From Paraburkholderia caffeinilytica (lineage in GTDB: Bacteria > Pseudomonadota > Gammaproteobacteria > Burkholderiales > Burkholderiaceae), in contig NZ_CP031466.1 of NCBI RefSeq assembly GCF_003368325.1, forward strand, positions 2,232,001-2,296,000: a stretch of 64,000 nucleotides of DNA, read 5' to 3'. Both the position numbers and the translations under genes were made by a program. Positions within the stretch are counted from its first letter, which is position 1. Each line of letters opens with the position of its first letter. The notes under the pieces are model-generated. The model was given only the letters and a program-made list of their open reading frames with translations. It did not search any database and was not told where the DNA came from. Shown piece by piece: positions 34,959-43,838 of the stretch.

Positions 34959-36542
34959 TTACAGATGAATCGGCTGAAGCACCGTTCTCCTTTCGTTAAG
35001 CCACAAAACAAGTTCATCGACACGCATGGCTTTCGCAAACAACCAGCCCTGTCCATACTGAACGCCTCGCTCGACCAGGTATTCAACCTGAACATCGCGC
35101 TCGACGCCCTCCGCCACGATCTCCACCCCCAGTTCGTGAGCCATCGCGATGATATGAGGCGCGACGATGCTCGATGCTGCGTCCTGCCCAATAGTGTCGA
35201 TAAATGACTTGTCGATTTTCAGGACGTCGATCGTAAAGGTTTGCAGATACGACAGGCTGGAATACCCGGTTCCGAAATCGTCGATATAGACCGGGTGACC
35301 CGCATCCCTGAATGCAGCGATTGTTTGCCGCGTTGCATCGGCGTCCATGAAACTTCGCTCTGTTGCCTCGATCCTGATCTGGGCAGGCCGGATGCCTGTT
35401 TCCCTCAGGCGGGCGGTGAGAACGTTCAGGAAACGGCGCGTCCGCAAATCCTCGCTGCTCACGTTGATGGAGACGTAGAACGAAGGACGCGAGCGCAAGA
35501 GCGTCGACAGATCATCGAGCGTCTTGTCCAGCACGAGGTCCGTCAACGGTTGAATCAGGCCGTTTTGCTCCGCGACCGCAACAAAAATTTCCGGCGAGAT
35601 GTTGCGTCCGTTCAAATTCCATCTGACGAGCGCTTCCACGCCAACGCATTCGCCGCTCGTGAGGCGAACGATCGGCTGAAAAAACACGTCGATTTTCTTG
35701 CGTACTATCGCCCATTCGAGCGTCGCCGGAAAGGAGAGCTGCCGCGAGATTTGCCTGAACGCAATCCAGCCGAGCACGCCTCCAACAACGACACCAATCG
35801 AAAGCCACATCACGAGCAAACCAAGCCAGTGACCCACGAGGCTGCTACGCGGAGACTTGACTACCACACCGAGGGGCCGGCTTGCCGAACGGGCGACAGC
35901 ATAGTGCCATTGTTCGTTGTTCACATGCCCAGCGAGCTTCCACGCGCTGAGCATATCGTCGCCGTCCGCGCCCGATGACAACGCCAGGATTGTGTTTGTC
36001 TCGACATTGATCGCTGCGATCGGTCTTTGGGCGGGATCGATAAGGTCGACGTAGGACTGCGGGTCAATCGAGACGTACTTCCCATTGCGGCCAATCTGAA
36101 TATCCTGACGCTCGTCGCTGACGGGGTTCTTCTGCCTGTACCAGAGCTGATAGCCGTCCTTGCTCCGCCAATCGGGTGGAGGCATCGTCAGATGCTGCGC
36201 CCGAACGTCGCCCGAAAGCGGAGAGCAGAGGTACTCTCCTCCCCCGTATGCACCTGCGTCCTGCACGTAGCGGTAATTGAAAATCACGTGAGCGAACTGC
36301 GCGATCTGCACAGGGGAGCAGAGACCGCCGGGGCGTGCCTCCATATCCGCGATAGCAGCGAACGCCTGGTAGGTGACGAGCTCCGTGCGCATCACCGCTT
36401 TCGCGGCAAACTGCTGCAAATCCTCCTGCTCGCGAAGTTCTGCATCCTCGTCGGCGATATAGATGCTGGTGAGTACCGGGGCAACCGTAACGATGCAGCC
36501 CAGTGCGACGGAAGCAGAAATAAGCGACATCCGCTTGATCAT
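34959..36542 (-). CDS. c-di-GMP phosphodiesterase with CSS-motif sensor and EAL domain
   Basis: A 527-residue inner-membrane protein. A first transmembrane helix near residues 5-27 and a second near residues 240-262 enclose a periplasmic domain with LCSP, the CSS-type sensor. The cytoplasmic EAL domain has intact motifs: EALVRW, NVSSEDL, IEATERSFMD, DDFGTGYSSL, LKIDKSFID and EGVE. It should hydrolyse c-di-GMP; CSS domains sense periplasmic thiol state in E. coli PdeC. The ATG at 36542 is chosen because the first helix starts right after it. Confidence 0.92.
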   Translation of the reverse strand: MIKRMSLISASVALGCIVTVAPVLTSIYIADEDAELREQEDLQQFAAKAVMRTELVTYQAFAAIADMEARPGGLCSPVQIAQFAHVIFNYRYVQDAGAYGGGEYLCSPLSGDVRAQHLTMPPPDWRSKDGYQLWYRQKNPVSDERQDIQIGRNGKYVSIDPQSYVDLIDPAQRPIAAINVETNTILALSSGADGDDMLSAWKLAGHVNNEQWHYAVARSASRPLGVVVKSPRSSLVGHWLGLLVMWLSIGVVVGGVLGWIAFRQISRQLSFPATLEWAIVRKKIDVFFQPIVRLTSGECVGVEALVRWNLNGRNISPEIFVAVAEQNGLIQPLTDLVLDKTLDDLSTLLRSRPSFYVSINVSSEDLRTRRFLNVLTARLRETGIRPAQIRIEATERSFMDADATRQTIAAFRDAGHPVYIDDFGTGYSSLSYLQTFTIDVLKIDKSFIDTIGQDAASSIVAPHIIAMAHELGVEIVAEGVERDVQVEYLVERGVQYGQGWLFAKAMRVDELVLWLNERRTVLQPIHL

Positions 36543-36847
36543 CTCGCAAGTCCCGTCGTAAATAACCGTTGAGGAGACCTCGCACCACAAGAGCAGCATG
36601 CTCAAGGTCGCACGCGTGGAATTACGATGCCAAGATGAAGGATAGTATCCGGCGCCATTTTTTCAATGCGCCCGATAATTGCGCCCAGTATCCGCGCCCA
36701 GGCGAATGCGAGCAGTCGATCCGCGGCGGCACGCGGGCGTTTGCAGGTTCGTCGTCTGAATCCGCTTCACGCCTTGAGTCGATCAGTCAGGCATGTCGTG
36801 GGGGAAACGCGTGATTCGCAAGGAGAGGCGCGCTCATTCCCGAGTCG

Positions 36848-37789
36848 CTATCGACTGTAATTGGCTATCACGGCGTGTATTGCCGGATCATTCATGTTTG
36901 CGCGTGTCACCGTCACCACGTCGACAAACAGCTTTGGACGAGGCGCATGACCCTGCAAGGCGGCGAACAGCGTCTCGACCGCCTGATAACCCATACGGTA
37001 GGGATCCTGCACAATGTCCGCGTATATCGTGCTGCGCTCAAGCGCACCCAGAAATTCCGGACGCCAATCGAATACGACCAGACGCGGACGAGTGCTGACA
37101 GGCATCTCTTCGACCACGTGCAAGGCCCCGTAGGCCGTCGTCTCGTTCGGAGCGAAGACCGCGTCGAGGCGCCCTATGTCGCCGGACAGAACCTTGCGCA
37201 CCCGTGCTTCCGTCTCGCGAAACTGATACCCGACATAGGGGGCAATGACCACGCGCCACTCCATTTCACGGGCGACGCTCAGGAAACCCTCTTCACGCGC
37301 GGTTGTCGAACTGATAGTCGGCGCGAGTCTCAGCACGGCGATTCTGGCGCCCTTGTGCAGAACGGGGACCAGACTCAGGGCCGCCGTTCTACCTGCCGCG
37401 AAATTGTCGGTGCTGACCGTGGAAATCGCGTTGTAATCCGTGCTGCTCCGGTCGACGAACACCGTAGGAACGGCGAGCGAAACAGGTGTCGCCACATCTT
37501 GCAGTGGCTCGGGCGCCAACACGATACCCGCTACGCCGCTCTTCACCAGGTAGTCGAGCATTCTCAACTGGATATTGGGCTGTGCGCCGAGTGACGTTCC
37601 GTCGGAAGGACTGCGCATGACCAGTTCGACATGGAGATCGTCGGCGGCACGGTGCATGCCCTTGCTCATCGGCGCCCAGAAATCCAGGCCCGAGCCCGCG
37701 AGCACCACACCGATCTGGATGGCAGGCGCGGCCTGCACGGCCCCCGCCAATGCAATCATTACTGTCAGGAGTGAAAGCGTTCTGCGCAT
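36848..37789 (-). CDS. Orphan periplasmic sugar-binding-like protein
   Basis: A 313-residue exported protein with a signal peptide ending near VQAAP and the Peripla_BP_4 two-lobe pattern (IGVVLAGSGLDFWAPMSKGM; GIVLAPEPL; DAVFAPNETTAYGAL; DPYRMGYQAVETL). Such proteins bind sugars or, like TorT, act as sensor partners. There is no ABC permease or ATPase adjacent, so a signalling or sensing job is as likely as transport. No good ribosome-binding site is seen at 37789. Confidence 0.8.
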   Translation of the reverse strand: MRRTLSLLTVMIALAGAVQAAPAIQIGVVLAGSGLDFWAPMSKGMHRAADDLHVELVMRSPSDGTSLGAQPNIQLRMLDYLVKSGVAGIVLAPEPLQDVATPVSLAVPTVFVDRSSTDYNAISTVSTDNFAAGRTAALSLVPVLHKGARIAVLRLAPTISSTTAREEGFLSVAREMEWRVVIAPYVGYQFRETEARVRKVLSGDIGRLDAVFAPNETTAYGALHVVEEMPVSTRPRLVVFDWRPEFLGALERSTIYADIVQDPYRMGYQAVETLFAALQGHAPRPKLFVDVVTVTRANMNDPAIHAVIANYSR

Positions 37790-38194
37790 TAAGTATTGAC
37801 GTGGTACCTGATATGGGTTCTGCTCTCACGCAGCGCCCCTAGGGCCGCATCTGATTTAGCCTCTGCCATCGTGCATCGTGGAATCAGTCGGATGACCTGT
37901 CTCAAGGATTGGGAAATTAAATGTGTCCGACGGATGTGTCAATGCATTTCAGATATTCGCCTCCTGGCCTGCAGTTGGCCACGACGAGCGGAAAGACCGA
38001 GGTCATTCCCTTAGCTGCAGTGCGCAAATCATGTCCTGCATTGCGGGGACGAAGACGCAGGCGGACGAATCGTTATCAATTGGCGCGGCGTAATTGATCG
38101 AAAGGATCGAGACGTCGTTCGCCAAGATACGGACACCGCATTATTCTGCGATCGACTTCCTGTCCATGGGACTCACGTCATAACGGATATCAGC
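37790..38194. other. Intergenic region, no gene seen
   Basis: The 405 bp between the divergent binding-protein gene and the exported-protein gene contain no supported frame, repeat or hairpin. Promoters for both directions are expected here but no clear box could be fixed. Confidence 0.45.
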
Positions 38195-38608
38195 ATGAAC
38201 AAACTGTTACCACTGACGATTGCCATGCTTGCCGGATGTATTATCAGTTTCGGAACCGCACGCGGCGCCGACAGCAAGGATGCACAGCCATGTAGCGCGG
38301 CAAATGCTCCGAACGCACATGGAGCTTTTTTCCCACAGTTTTTCCTTCCGGACCAGCAAGGGGAGCCTGCGATGCCGACCACGACCGTCCGCAGCTTTTC
38401 AACGCAGGGTTGCTCCGTCGCAGTTCTCAAGGGCGAACGAGGAACCGCGCGGGTCGGCGGCGACACGATCGAACTGAAGGACGGAGCCGTCTATGTGAAC
38501 GGCATTTCCTATGGCGCCGTTACACCAGCGCAAACGGTCGAATACGACGTTACGCGAGACAAACGCACATTGGCGGTGGACGGCAAAGCCCGTTCGCCCG
38601 CGCGCTGA
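38195..38608 (+). CDS. Small exported protein of unknown function
   Basis: A 137-residue protein with a signal peptide (MNKLLPLTIAMLAGCIISFG, possible cleavage near ARGAD). The mature part has two Cys (QPCSA and QGCSV) and a beta-rich C-terminal half (VGGDTIELKDGAVYVNGISYG). The C of LAGC lacks a clean lipobox position. Its 5' end is duplicated as a decayed copy at 43642. No family was recognised. Confidence 0.65.
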   Translation: MNKLLPLTIAMLAGCIISFGTARGADSKDAQPCSAANAPNAHGAFFPQFFLPDQQGEPAMPTTTVRSFSTQGCSVAVLKGERGTARVGGDTIELKDGAVYVNGISYGAVTPAQTVEYDVTRDKRTLAVDGKARSPAR

Positions 38609-38629
38609 CCCTCCGGTCCTGGCCACGCG

Positions 38630-39304
38630 CTACGGTTTCACCGCGTAATGCGCCAGTTCCATAGCAGTCGTGGCGGGTACGCCCTTTCCGGCCATGCGGC
38701 CTTGAAACTCCTCCCGGACAACGCGCTTGACGCTCGGGGCATACCACAGTGTCTCCGTCATCGGCCCGCCGCCGGCGCCGGATTGCGGCGACCAGACTCC
38801 CGTCATTCTGATCCTGATCGCGGAGAATGAGCCGGCCCTTGTCTTGATCGTCTCCACCTCTTCCACTTCGCACTGGGCGCGCCGCAGTACAGTCGCACCC
38901 GCTGCACCAACGGCCTGGCAGTCCGCCTCGTAGTGCGCTCCGGTTCGCAGTGGAAAATGCAGCGCGATACCGCAGGCATGCTGGTCGGCGCCGTTGGGGA
39001 TCACGTTTGCTTCAGGGGTGAGTTCCACACGCCCGCCTCCGGGCGCAATCAGAAGCGATGCACTCCCGTCGGCATGGACCGACGTCACGGTTTGCGTGAT
39101 GGTTTTACTCTGTCCAGACAGCAGATCGGACCACAGATAGGTCCAGTTGTCTCCCACCCTGTAGTGCGGTACATCCTGAGGCAGAAGGACGGACTCTGCA
39201 TCGGCCGCGAAACTGGCTGAGGCGTTAAACCCCGCCGCCAGCAGGCACACCGCCGCCCATGAGCCGATCTGCACGGACGAGCGCATGCTTTCGATTGCTT
39301 TCAT
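38630..39304 (-). CDS. Exported protein of unknown function
   Basis: A 224-residue protein with a signal peptide ending near SFAAD and a predicted all-beta mature part. It starts around HYRVGDNWTYLW and has two Cys (HACGIAL; DCQAVG) plus a third in AQCEVEEV. It ends in a WYAPSVKRVVREE segment resembling outer-membrane-associated DUF domains that follow a GDxWxY motif. It is convergent with the small exported gene. Function is unknown; a GAGGGG ribosome-binding site supports the start. Confidence 0.65.
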   Translation of the reverse strand: MKAIESMRSSVQIGSWAAVCLLAAGFNASASFAADAESVLLPQDVPHYRVGDNWTYLWSDLLSGQSKTITQTVTSVHADGSASLLIAPGGGRVELTPEANVIPNGADQHACGIALHFPLRTGAHYEADCQAVGAAGATVLRRAQCEVEEVETIKTRAGSFSAIRIRMTGVWSPQSGAGGGPMTETLWYAPSVKRVVREEFQGRMAGKGVPATTAMELAHYAVKP

Positions 39305-39735
39305 GTTTCCCCTCTCTTGTTGACGGATTCGGGTTAAATAGGCGCGAATTGATTTCGACCATTTGCAAAATCAACCGTTCCGAGGTGAATGAGCCTTGTC
39401 GCATATCGGGGAAAATACCGGCTGATTCCAGCCTCGATGACGAACTACTACTTGATTCAATGCGCATACATACCGGATCATTCTTCCCGGGTTACAAGAC
39501 CATGTACGCAGATACCACCTGGCAAACCGGTTGAAGGAAATTATTTGCCGTGACATCGGCGTCACCTTAGGTCAAGATTTGTGCCGGGGCCGTGGCAAAT
39601 AACTTCGACAGGTTGGTAAATTGGGGCGCACAAATGCGCGCGCCACATAATCCAGATCATGCCGCGCGATGCATCAACCGTTTCAACGCCGGAACCTTGC
39701 CTGAGAAACCCGGTAAATCCTTTATTCTGGAAATA
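39305..39735. promoter_or_regulatory. Leader region of the quorum-sensing kinase gene
   Basis: This 431-bp interval lies between the divergent exported-protein and sensor-kinase genes. It holds an inverted repeat (ttgattt at 39349-39355 and aaatcaa at 39368-39374) and a shorter one, gtgac/gtcac, near 39549-39564. Either could be an operator, but neither matches a site I can name. No gene is supported. Confidence 0.35.
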
Positions 39736-41079
39736 ATGGACGCAACGAGAACACCTCCGCGAAGCGCCCGCACGTTGGTGCCGATCCGCCTATTTCTTGC
39801 CCAGGTGTTCGCTCCTGCGTTGCGAAACCTGCAATACGTCAGCCGCCGGATGCGCCCCTTCTCGATCATTGCGATCGTCGGCTTCCCGCTCTATTACTAT
39901 ATCTGGAACGACCTTTTTCCCCAGCCTTACGAGAACCTGCCACTGCGGCTGGTCGGCTCCGCGCTGTTTATTCCCATTCTATTTTCCGAGCGCTGGCCAT
40001 CCTGGGCGAGAAAGCTCTTGCCGTACTACTGGTATGCGACAATTTTTTACTCACTGCCGTTCTTTTTCACGTTTATGCTGTTGAAAAACAATGGCTCAAA
40101 CGTCTGGATCGAAAGCGCGCTGATTGCCGCTTTTGTCATGGTGTTGCTGCTCGACTGGCTCATGCTGCTGCTCAATTTTCTGATCGGCATTGCGCTCGCG
40201 TATCTCGCCTATTGGGCAACAACCGACGTTGTCAGTGTGAATTCCACGTATCTCGTTCATCTGGCGATTTTTTCGTTCGCTATAGCGATCGGCGTCGTCG
40301 CCAACTATGACACGGAGCGTATCCGGGTCGAGCAGGAGCGGGCAATGCTGGCAACTGCCGGCAGCATTGCCCATGAACTGCGTACGCCGCTGCTCGCCAT
40401 CCGCGCCGGCGCCGCGGGCCTCGGAAGCTACCTGCCTTTGCTGCTCGAAACGTACGGCATCGCGCAAGACAGCGGGCTACGTGTTCCCAGGATCCGCGTC
40501 GCCCATCTTCATTCCATGGACGGAGTGCTCTCCCGCATTGAACAGGAGGCCGTTCATTCCAATACCATTATCGACATGCTGCTCGCGAACGCGCGGTTCA
40601 CCGACGGGCATTCCCAACAGATTGCACGGTGCTCGATCAGGCAATGCGTGCAGACCGCGCTCGACCGCTATCCATTTCGCGCAGGCGAGCAACAACGGGT
40701 GCTCACGGACCTCATCAACGACTTCACGTTCGAAGGTTCGGAGATGCTAGTGGTCCATGTGCTGTTCAATCTGCTAAAAAATGCGTTCCGCGGCATGGCA
40801 AATGTCGACAGCGCGCTGATCTCGATCCGGCTGGCGTCCGGACCACGCGTGAACCAGCTCCTCTTTCGCGATACCGGCGTCGGCATCGCGTCCCATGTGC
40901 TTCCCCACATCTTCACGCGTTTCTATACGTCATCGGCTGAAGCAGATGACGCCTCCGTCGGCACCGGCATCGGACTCGCATTCTGTCGTGACGTCATGCG
41001 TGTGATGGGCGGCTCCATCGACTGTACGTCTATCGAGTTCATGTATACCGAATTTGTGTTGACCTTTCCCAGACCATGA
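39736..41079 (+). CDS. lqsS: Alpha-hydroxyketone quorum-sensing sensor kinase (LqsS/CqsS-like)
   Basis: A 447-residue kinase. Six hydrophobic helices fill residues about 40-190 and include GFPLYYYIWNDLFPQPYENL, very like the same segment of Vibrio CqsS, the CAI-1 receptor. The H-box is IAHELRTPLLAIRAG (His213), N-box LFNLLKNAF (Asn349), then DTGVGI and GTGIGLAFC. There is no C-terminal receiver domain, unlike CqsS but like Legionella LqsS. The ATG at 39736 is chosen; a GTG at 39592 would add 48 residues with no homologous feature. Its stop overlaps the regulator's start (ATGA). Confidence 0.9.
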   Translation: MDATRTPPRSARTLVPIRLFLAQVFAPALRNLQYVSRRMRPFSIIAIVGFPLYYYIWNDLFPQPYENLPLRLVGSALFIPILFSERWPSWARKLLPYYWYATIFYSLPFFFTFMLLKNNGSNVWIESALIAAFVMVLLLDWLMLLLNFLIGIALAYLAYWATTDVVSVNSTYLVHLAIFSFAIAIGVVANYDTERIRVEQERAMLATAGSIAHELRTPLLAIRAGAAGLGSYLPLLLETYGIAQDSGLRVPRIRVAHLHSMDGVLSRIEQEAVHSNTIIDMLLANARFTDGHSQQIARCSIRQCVQTALDRYPFRAGEQQRVLTDLINDFTFEGSEMLVVHVLFNLLKNAFRGMANVDSALISIRLASGPRVNQLLFRDTGVGIASHVLPHIFTRFYTSSAEADDASVGTGIGLAFCRDVMRVMGGSIDCTSIEFMYTEFVLTFPRP

Positions 41080-42107
41080 CAATGGATACGATCAAACCAT
41101 TTTATTTTCCGACAACGGTCGCGTTCGTCGACGACAGCGCGGCATTCCTGTCGAATCTGTGCCTGCAACTCGAACCGAGCCTTGCCTTCCGGCTCTTCAG
41201 TTCGTCAAGGGAAGCCCTGCAGTTCGTGAATGAACGCCCTCGTCCCGGTGCACACGAGGAACAGATCTTCGCTCCGTACCGTGATCGAACCGATGAGGAT
41301 GAAGCTCAGCAGGTCATCGCAATGAACGTCGACACCGTCCGCAATCAGGTGTTCGACGATGACCGGTTTCAGGCGACATCGGTGGTGGTCGTGGATTACG
41401 ACATGCCCGGGCTGAACGGTCTTGAATTCTGCCGCGGCATTACAGACCCTGCTGTACGCAAGATCATGCTGACCGGCAAGGCGAACGAGCACATCGCGGT
41501 GGAGAGCTTCAACGAAGGCATCATTCATCGCTTCATTCGCAAGCAGGACATGTCGGCTGTCAGTGCATTGAATCGTGCGGTGCGCGATATGCAGCATGCC
41601 TACTTCGATAACCGGTGTCAGTCCATCCTCGACACGTTGGTGACATCGGAATATACGTTTTTGCGTGACGAAGCGCTGGTCGCGCGGATAAGAGAACTCT
41701 TCGATTCGCTCGGCATCGTTGAACACTATCTTTCATACTCGCCAAACGGGCTACTCATGCTCGACAGTGCCGGCAAGTCCTATCTGCTGATTGTCCACAC
41801 GAACGAAACGCTGCGGGGCGTACGCGAGATAGCCAGCGTGCAAGGCGCACCCGTGGCCTTTTTCGACGCCCTGGAAAGCGGCGGCCGATTGCCGTACTTC
41901 TGGCGAACCAGCGGGTACTTCCCTGCGGACGACATCGCGTGGGAGAGCTATATGCACCCGGCAACACGGTTTACAGGGCAACAGGCTTACGTTTATGCCG
42001 TGATTCCCAACCCGCCCGGATTCGATCTGAGCCACGTGCTGAGTTACGACCGCTATCTTGAGTGGCTGGACCGCGACATACAGAAAACATGGAGTTCACT
42101 CACGTGA
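41076..42107 (+). CDS. lqsR: Response regulator of the LqsR type
   Basis: A 343-residue protein. The receiver domain has the acidic pair FVDDS (Asp19-Asp20), phospho-acceptor Asp107 in VVVVDYDMPG and Lys135 in MLTGKAN. The gap between the acidic pair and the acceptor is about 87 residues rather than about 44, so there is an insertion around residues 53-97. The C-terminal about 190 residues lack any DNA-binding, GGDEF or kinase motif, matching the output domain of Legionella LqsR (about 347 residues). It overlaps the kinase gene by four bases, so the two are translationally coupled. Confidence 0.87.
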   Translation: MTMDTIKPFYFPTTVAFVDDSAAFLSNLCLQLEPSLAFRLFSSSREALQFVNERPRPGAHEEQIFAPYRDRTDEDEAQQVIAMNVDTVRNQVFDDDRFQATSVVVVDYDMPGLNGLEFCRGITDPAVRKIMLTGKANEHIAVESFNEGIIHRFIRKQDMSAVSALNRAVRDMQHAYFDNRCQSILDTLVTSEYTFLRDEALVARIRELFDSLGIVEHYLSYSPNGLLMLDSAGKSYLLIVHTNETLRGVREIASVQGAPVAFFDALESGGRLPYFWRTSGYFPADDIAWESYMHPATRFTGQQAYVYAVIPNPPGFDLSHVLSYDRYLEWLDRDIQKTWSSLT

Positions 42108-42116
42108 ACTCCATGT
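42087..42116. terminator. Bidirectional terminator hairpin
   Basis: A perfect 13-bp inverted repeat (acatggagttcac and gtgaactccatgt, loop tcac) covers the end of the regulator gene, whose TGA lies in the right arm, and sits 11 bp beyond the synthase stop. An A-run at 42084-42087 gives a U-tract for minus-strand transcripts, so it best serves the synthase gene but can also stop the opposing message. Confidence 0.75.
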
Positions 42117-42126
42117 CATGCCGCTA

Positions 42127-43416
42127 TCAGACCGCTAACGCACTGTCTGCCATACTTTGCTCGTCGCTGTGTTTGCGGGACGACGGCCGCTCCCCGAGGC
42201 GGCGGGTGGAAGGCCATCTGTCAAGCTCGACCTCGCCGCGAATGTCACGACAGACGCTCACGATCTTTTCGATCTGAGCGTCGGTCAACGCAGCGTGGAT
42301 CGACAACCGGATCAGCGCACGATTGCGCGCCGTCGCCGGCGCACAAAACACAGAACCGAAAACACCCCGTGATTCCAATGCATCGCGTAGCACGATCGTA
42401 CGCTGCTCCGTACCCGCTTCGAGCGCGATGATCTGGCTCTCGCCGCCATTCAGGTTATACCCAAGCTCGCTCAACTGCTCCCGCAACCAGGCGGCATTCG
42501 AAGCAAGTCTCGTGCGCCGTCGGCCGGCACCTTCGATCACCGACAGCGTCGCGTCCAGCCCGGCGATCTCGTAAGGCAACAGCGTGGAACTGAAGATCGC
42601 AGGATTCGACTCGAACTTGAAGTACTCCTGGAAATCGGCTGGACAGGTGATAAAACCGGCCCGGCCGACAAAAGCCTTCGCAAGACTTGCAGTGCGAAAT
42701 GCGACACGAGACTCCAGTCCGAGTTCGACAACGAGTCCCGCTCCACCCGGACCATGCGTGCCGAGCGAATGCGATTCGTCGACCACGAACACGCATTCAT
42801 GCCTGTCGCACACATCGGCGAACGCGACAAGCGGGCATACGCTACCGTTCGTGCTGTAAACCGAGTCGACCAGCACGACCCCTTGCCCATACCGCACGAT
42901 CTGTTGCTCGAGATGCGCCGCATCGTTGTGCCTGAACGGTATCGGGATCGCACCCGCACTACGGATACCCTCCCACAACGACATGTGCGCCATCATGTCC
43001 ACGTAGATGGGCGTTCGTGCCGAAGCGATCGACTGGATCAGCCCGATGTTCGCCGCATAGCCCGACTGACACAACACCCCTGCCTCCGCGTGCATGAAGG
43101 TCGACAAGCGGCTTTCGAACTTCAACTGCGGACAATCGCCGTGCAGGAAGATGCCCGACATCAACAAGCCACTACCGTCCGAACGCAAGGTTCGGCCCAT
43201 GCTGCGAATGATGTCGGGGTGACGCCCGATGGCGAGGTAGTCGTTGCTCGACAGATGCAGCGCCTCCGGCCCCGGGATACGACCGCGCATGATGTGCCCG
43301 CCTCCCCACGTCTCCTCCACCCGCTCCCGGTAATATTGCTCGACGCGTGATGCCACAAAGGCAGGAAGCGACGGTGATGCGTCGTTCATTTTCAAGCGGT
43401 CAGAAACGGCTTTCAT
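42127..43416 (-). CDS. lqsA: Alpha-hydroxyketone autoinducer synthase (CqsA/LqsA)
   Basis: A 429-residue PLP-dependent acyl-CoA transferase of the alpha-oxoamine synthase family. Motifs nearly identical to Vibrio CqsA are visible: HMSLWEG, VDSVYST, DESHSLGTHGP (Asp213), TASLAKAF (PLP Lys247), SNPAIFSSTLLPYE, SQIIALE and RGVFGSVFC. These separate it from BioF and HemA. The enzyme joins an acyl-CoA to an amino acid or SAM-derived donor on the way to a CAI-1/LAI-1-type hydroxyketone. About 40 extra C-terminal residues, Arg/Ser-rich, exceed the Vibrio protein. GGAG precedes the ATG at 43416. Confidence 0.93.
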   Translation of the reverse strand: MKAVSDRLKMNDASPSLPAFVASRVEQYYRERVEETWGGGHIMRGRIPGPEALHLSSNDYLAIGRHPDIIRSMGRTLRSDGSGLLMSGIFLHGDCPQLKFESRLSTFMHAEAGVLCQSGYAANIGLIQSIASARTPIYVDMMAHMSLWEGIRSAGAIPIPFRHNDAAHLEQQIVRYGQGVVLVDSVYSTNGSVCPLVAFADVCDRHECVFVVDESHSLGTHGPGGAGLVVELGLESRVAFRTASLAKAFVGRAGFITCPADFQEYFKFESNPAIFSSTLLPYEIAGLDATLSVIEGAGRRRTRLASNAAWLREQLSELGYNLNGGESQIIALEAGTEQRTIVLRDALESRGVFGSVFCAPATARNRALIRLSIHAALTDAQIEKIVSVCRDIRGEVELDRWPSTRRLGERPSSRKHSDEQSMADSALAV

Positions 43417-43641
43417 TTTTTGGCTCCATTAGGTTAACTGCTGCCCCGTAGCGGACAGCAGGCCTATAGTGAGCCAGTCGTTTTTCTCCGTGTGGTCTGT
43501 CACTGACACATCTGCGTGCAGTTCAGCCGATGCGCATGTGGTTCGACGAAACCGTGCTGCGAAGACAATCCGGTTGCGTGCAGTCGATCATTAGCTAGTG
43601 AATTTCAGCCTGTTTATGCGGATTGCATAAAACGAAGTTCG

Positions 43642-43742
43642 GCACGAACACATTGCTGCCATCGACGATTGCCATGCTTGCCAGATGTGCTATCAATTTC
43701 GGAACCGCACATAGCGCCGACAGCAAGAATCCTGCCCCGTAA
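43642..43742 (+). pseudogene. Decayed copy of the small exported-protein gene
   Basis: Bases 43642-43730 align without gaps to 38193-38281, the start of the small exported gene, with 15 mismatches in 89 positions, 14 of them transitions. The ATG has become ACG and the frame ends at a TAA (43740-43742) after 32 codons. The remaining gene body is missing. Confidence 0.85.
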
Positions 43743-43838
43743 CTTGTCGGCGATACGCTGAACACAACGCAGACTGCGCCAGATGGTTTCGAAGAAGATT
43801 CCACCGATCATGGATGCCAGGAAATCTGGCTGATCGGC

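Noticed and set aside
39736..41079. Sensor kinase as an ordinary two-component kinase with a GTG start at 39592
   Set aside because: The CqsS-like membrane segment and the convergent synthase argue for the quorum-sensing role, and the extra 48 N-terminal residues lack features.
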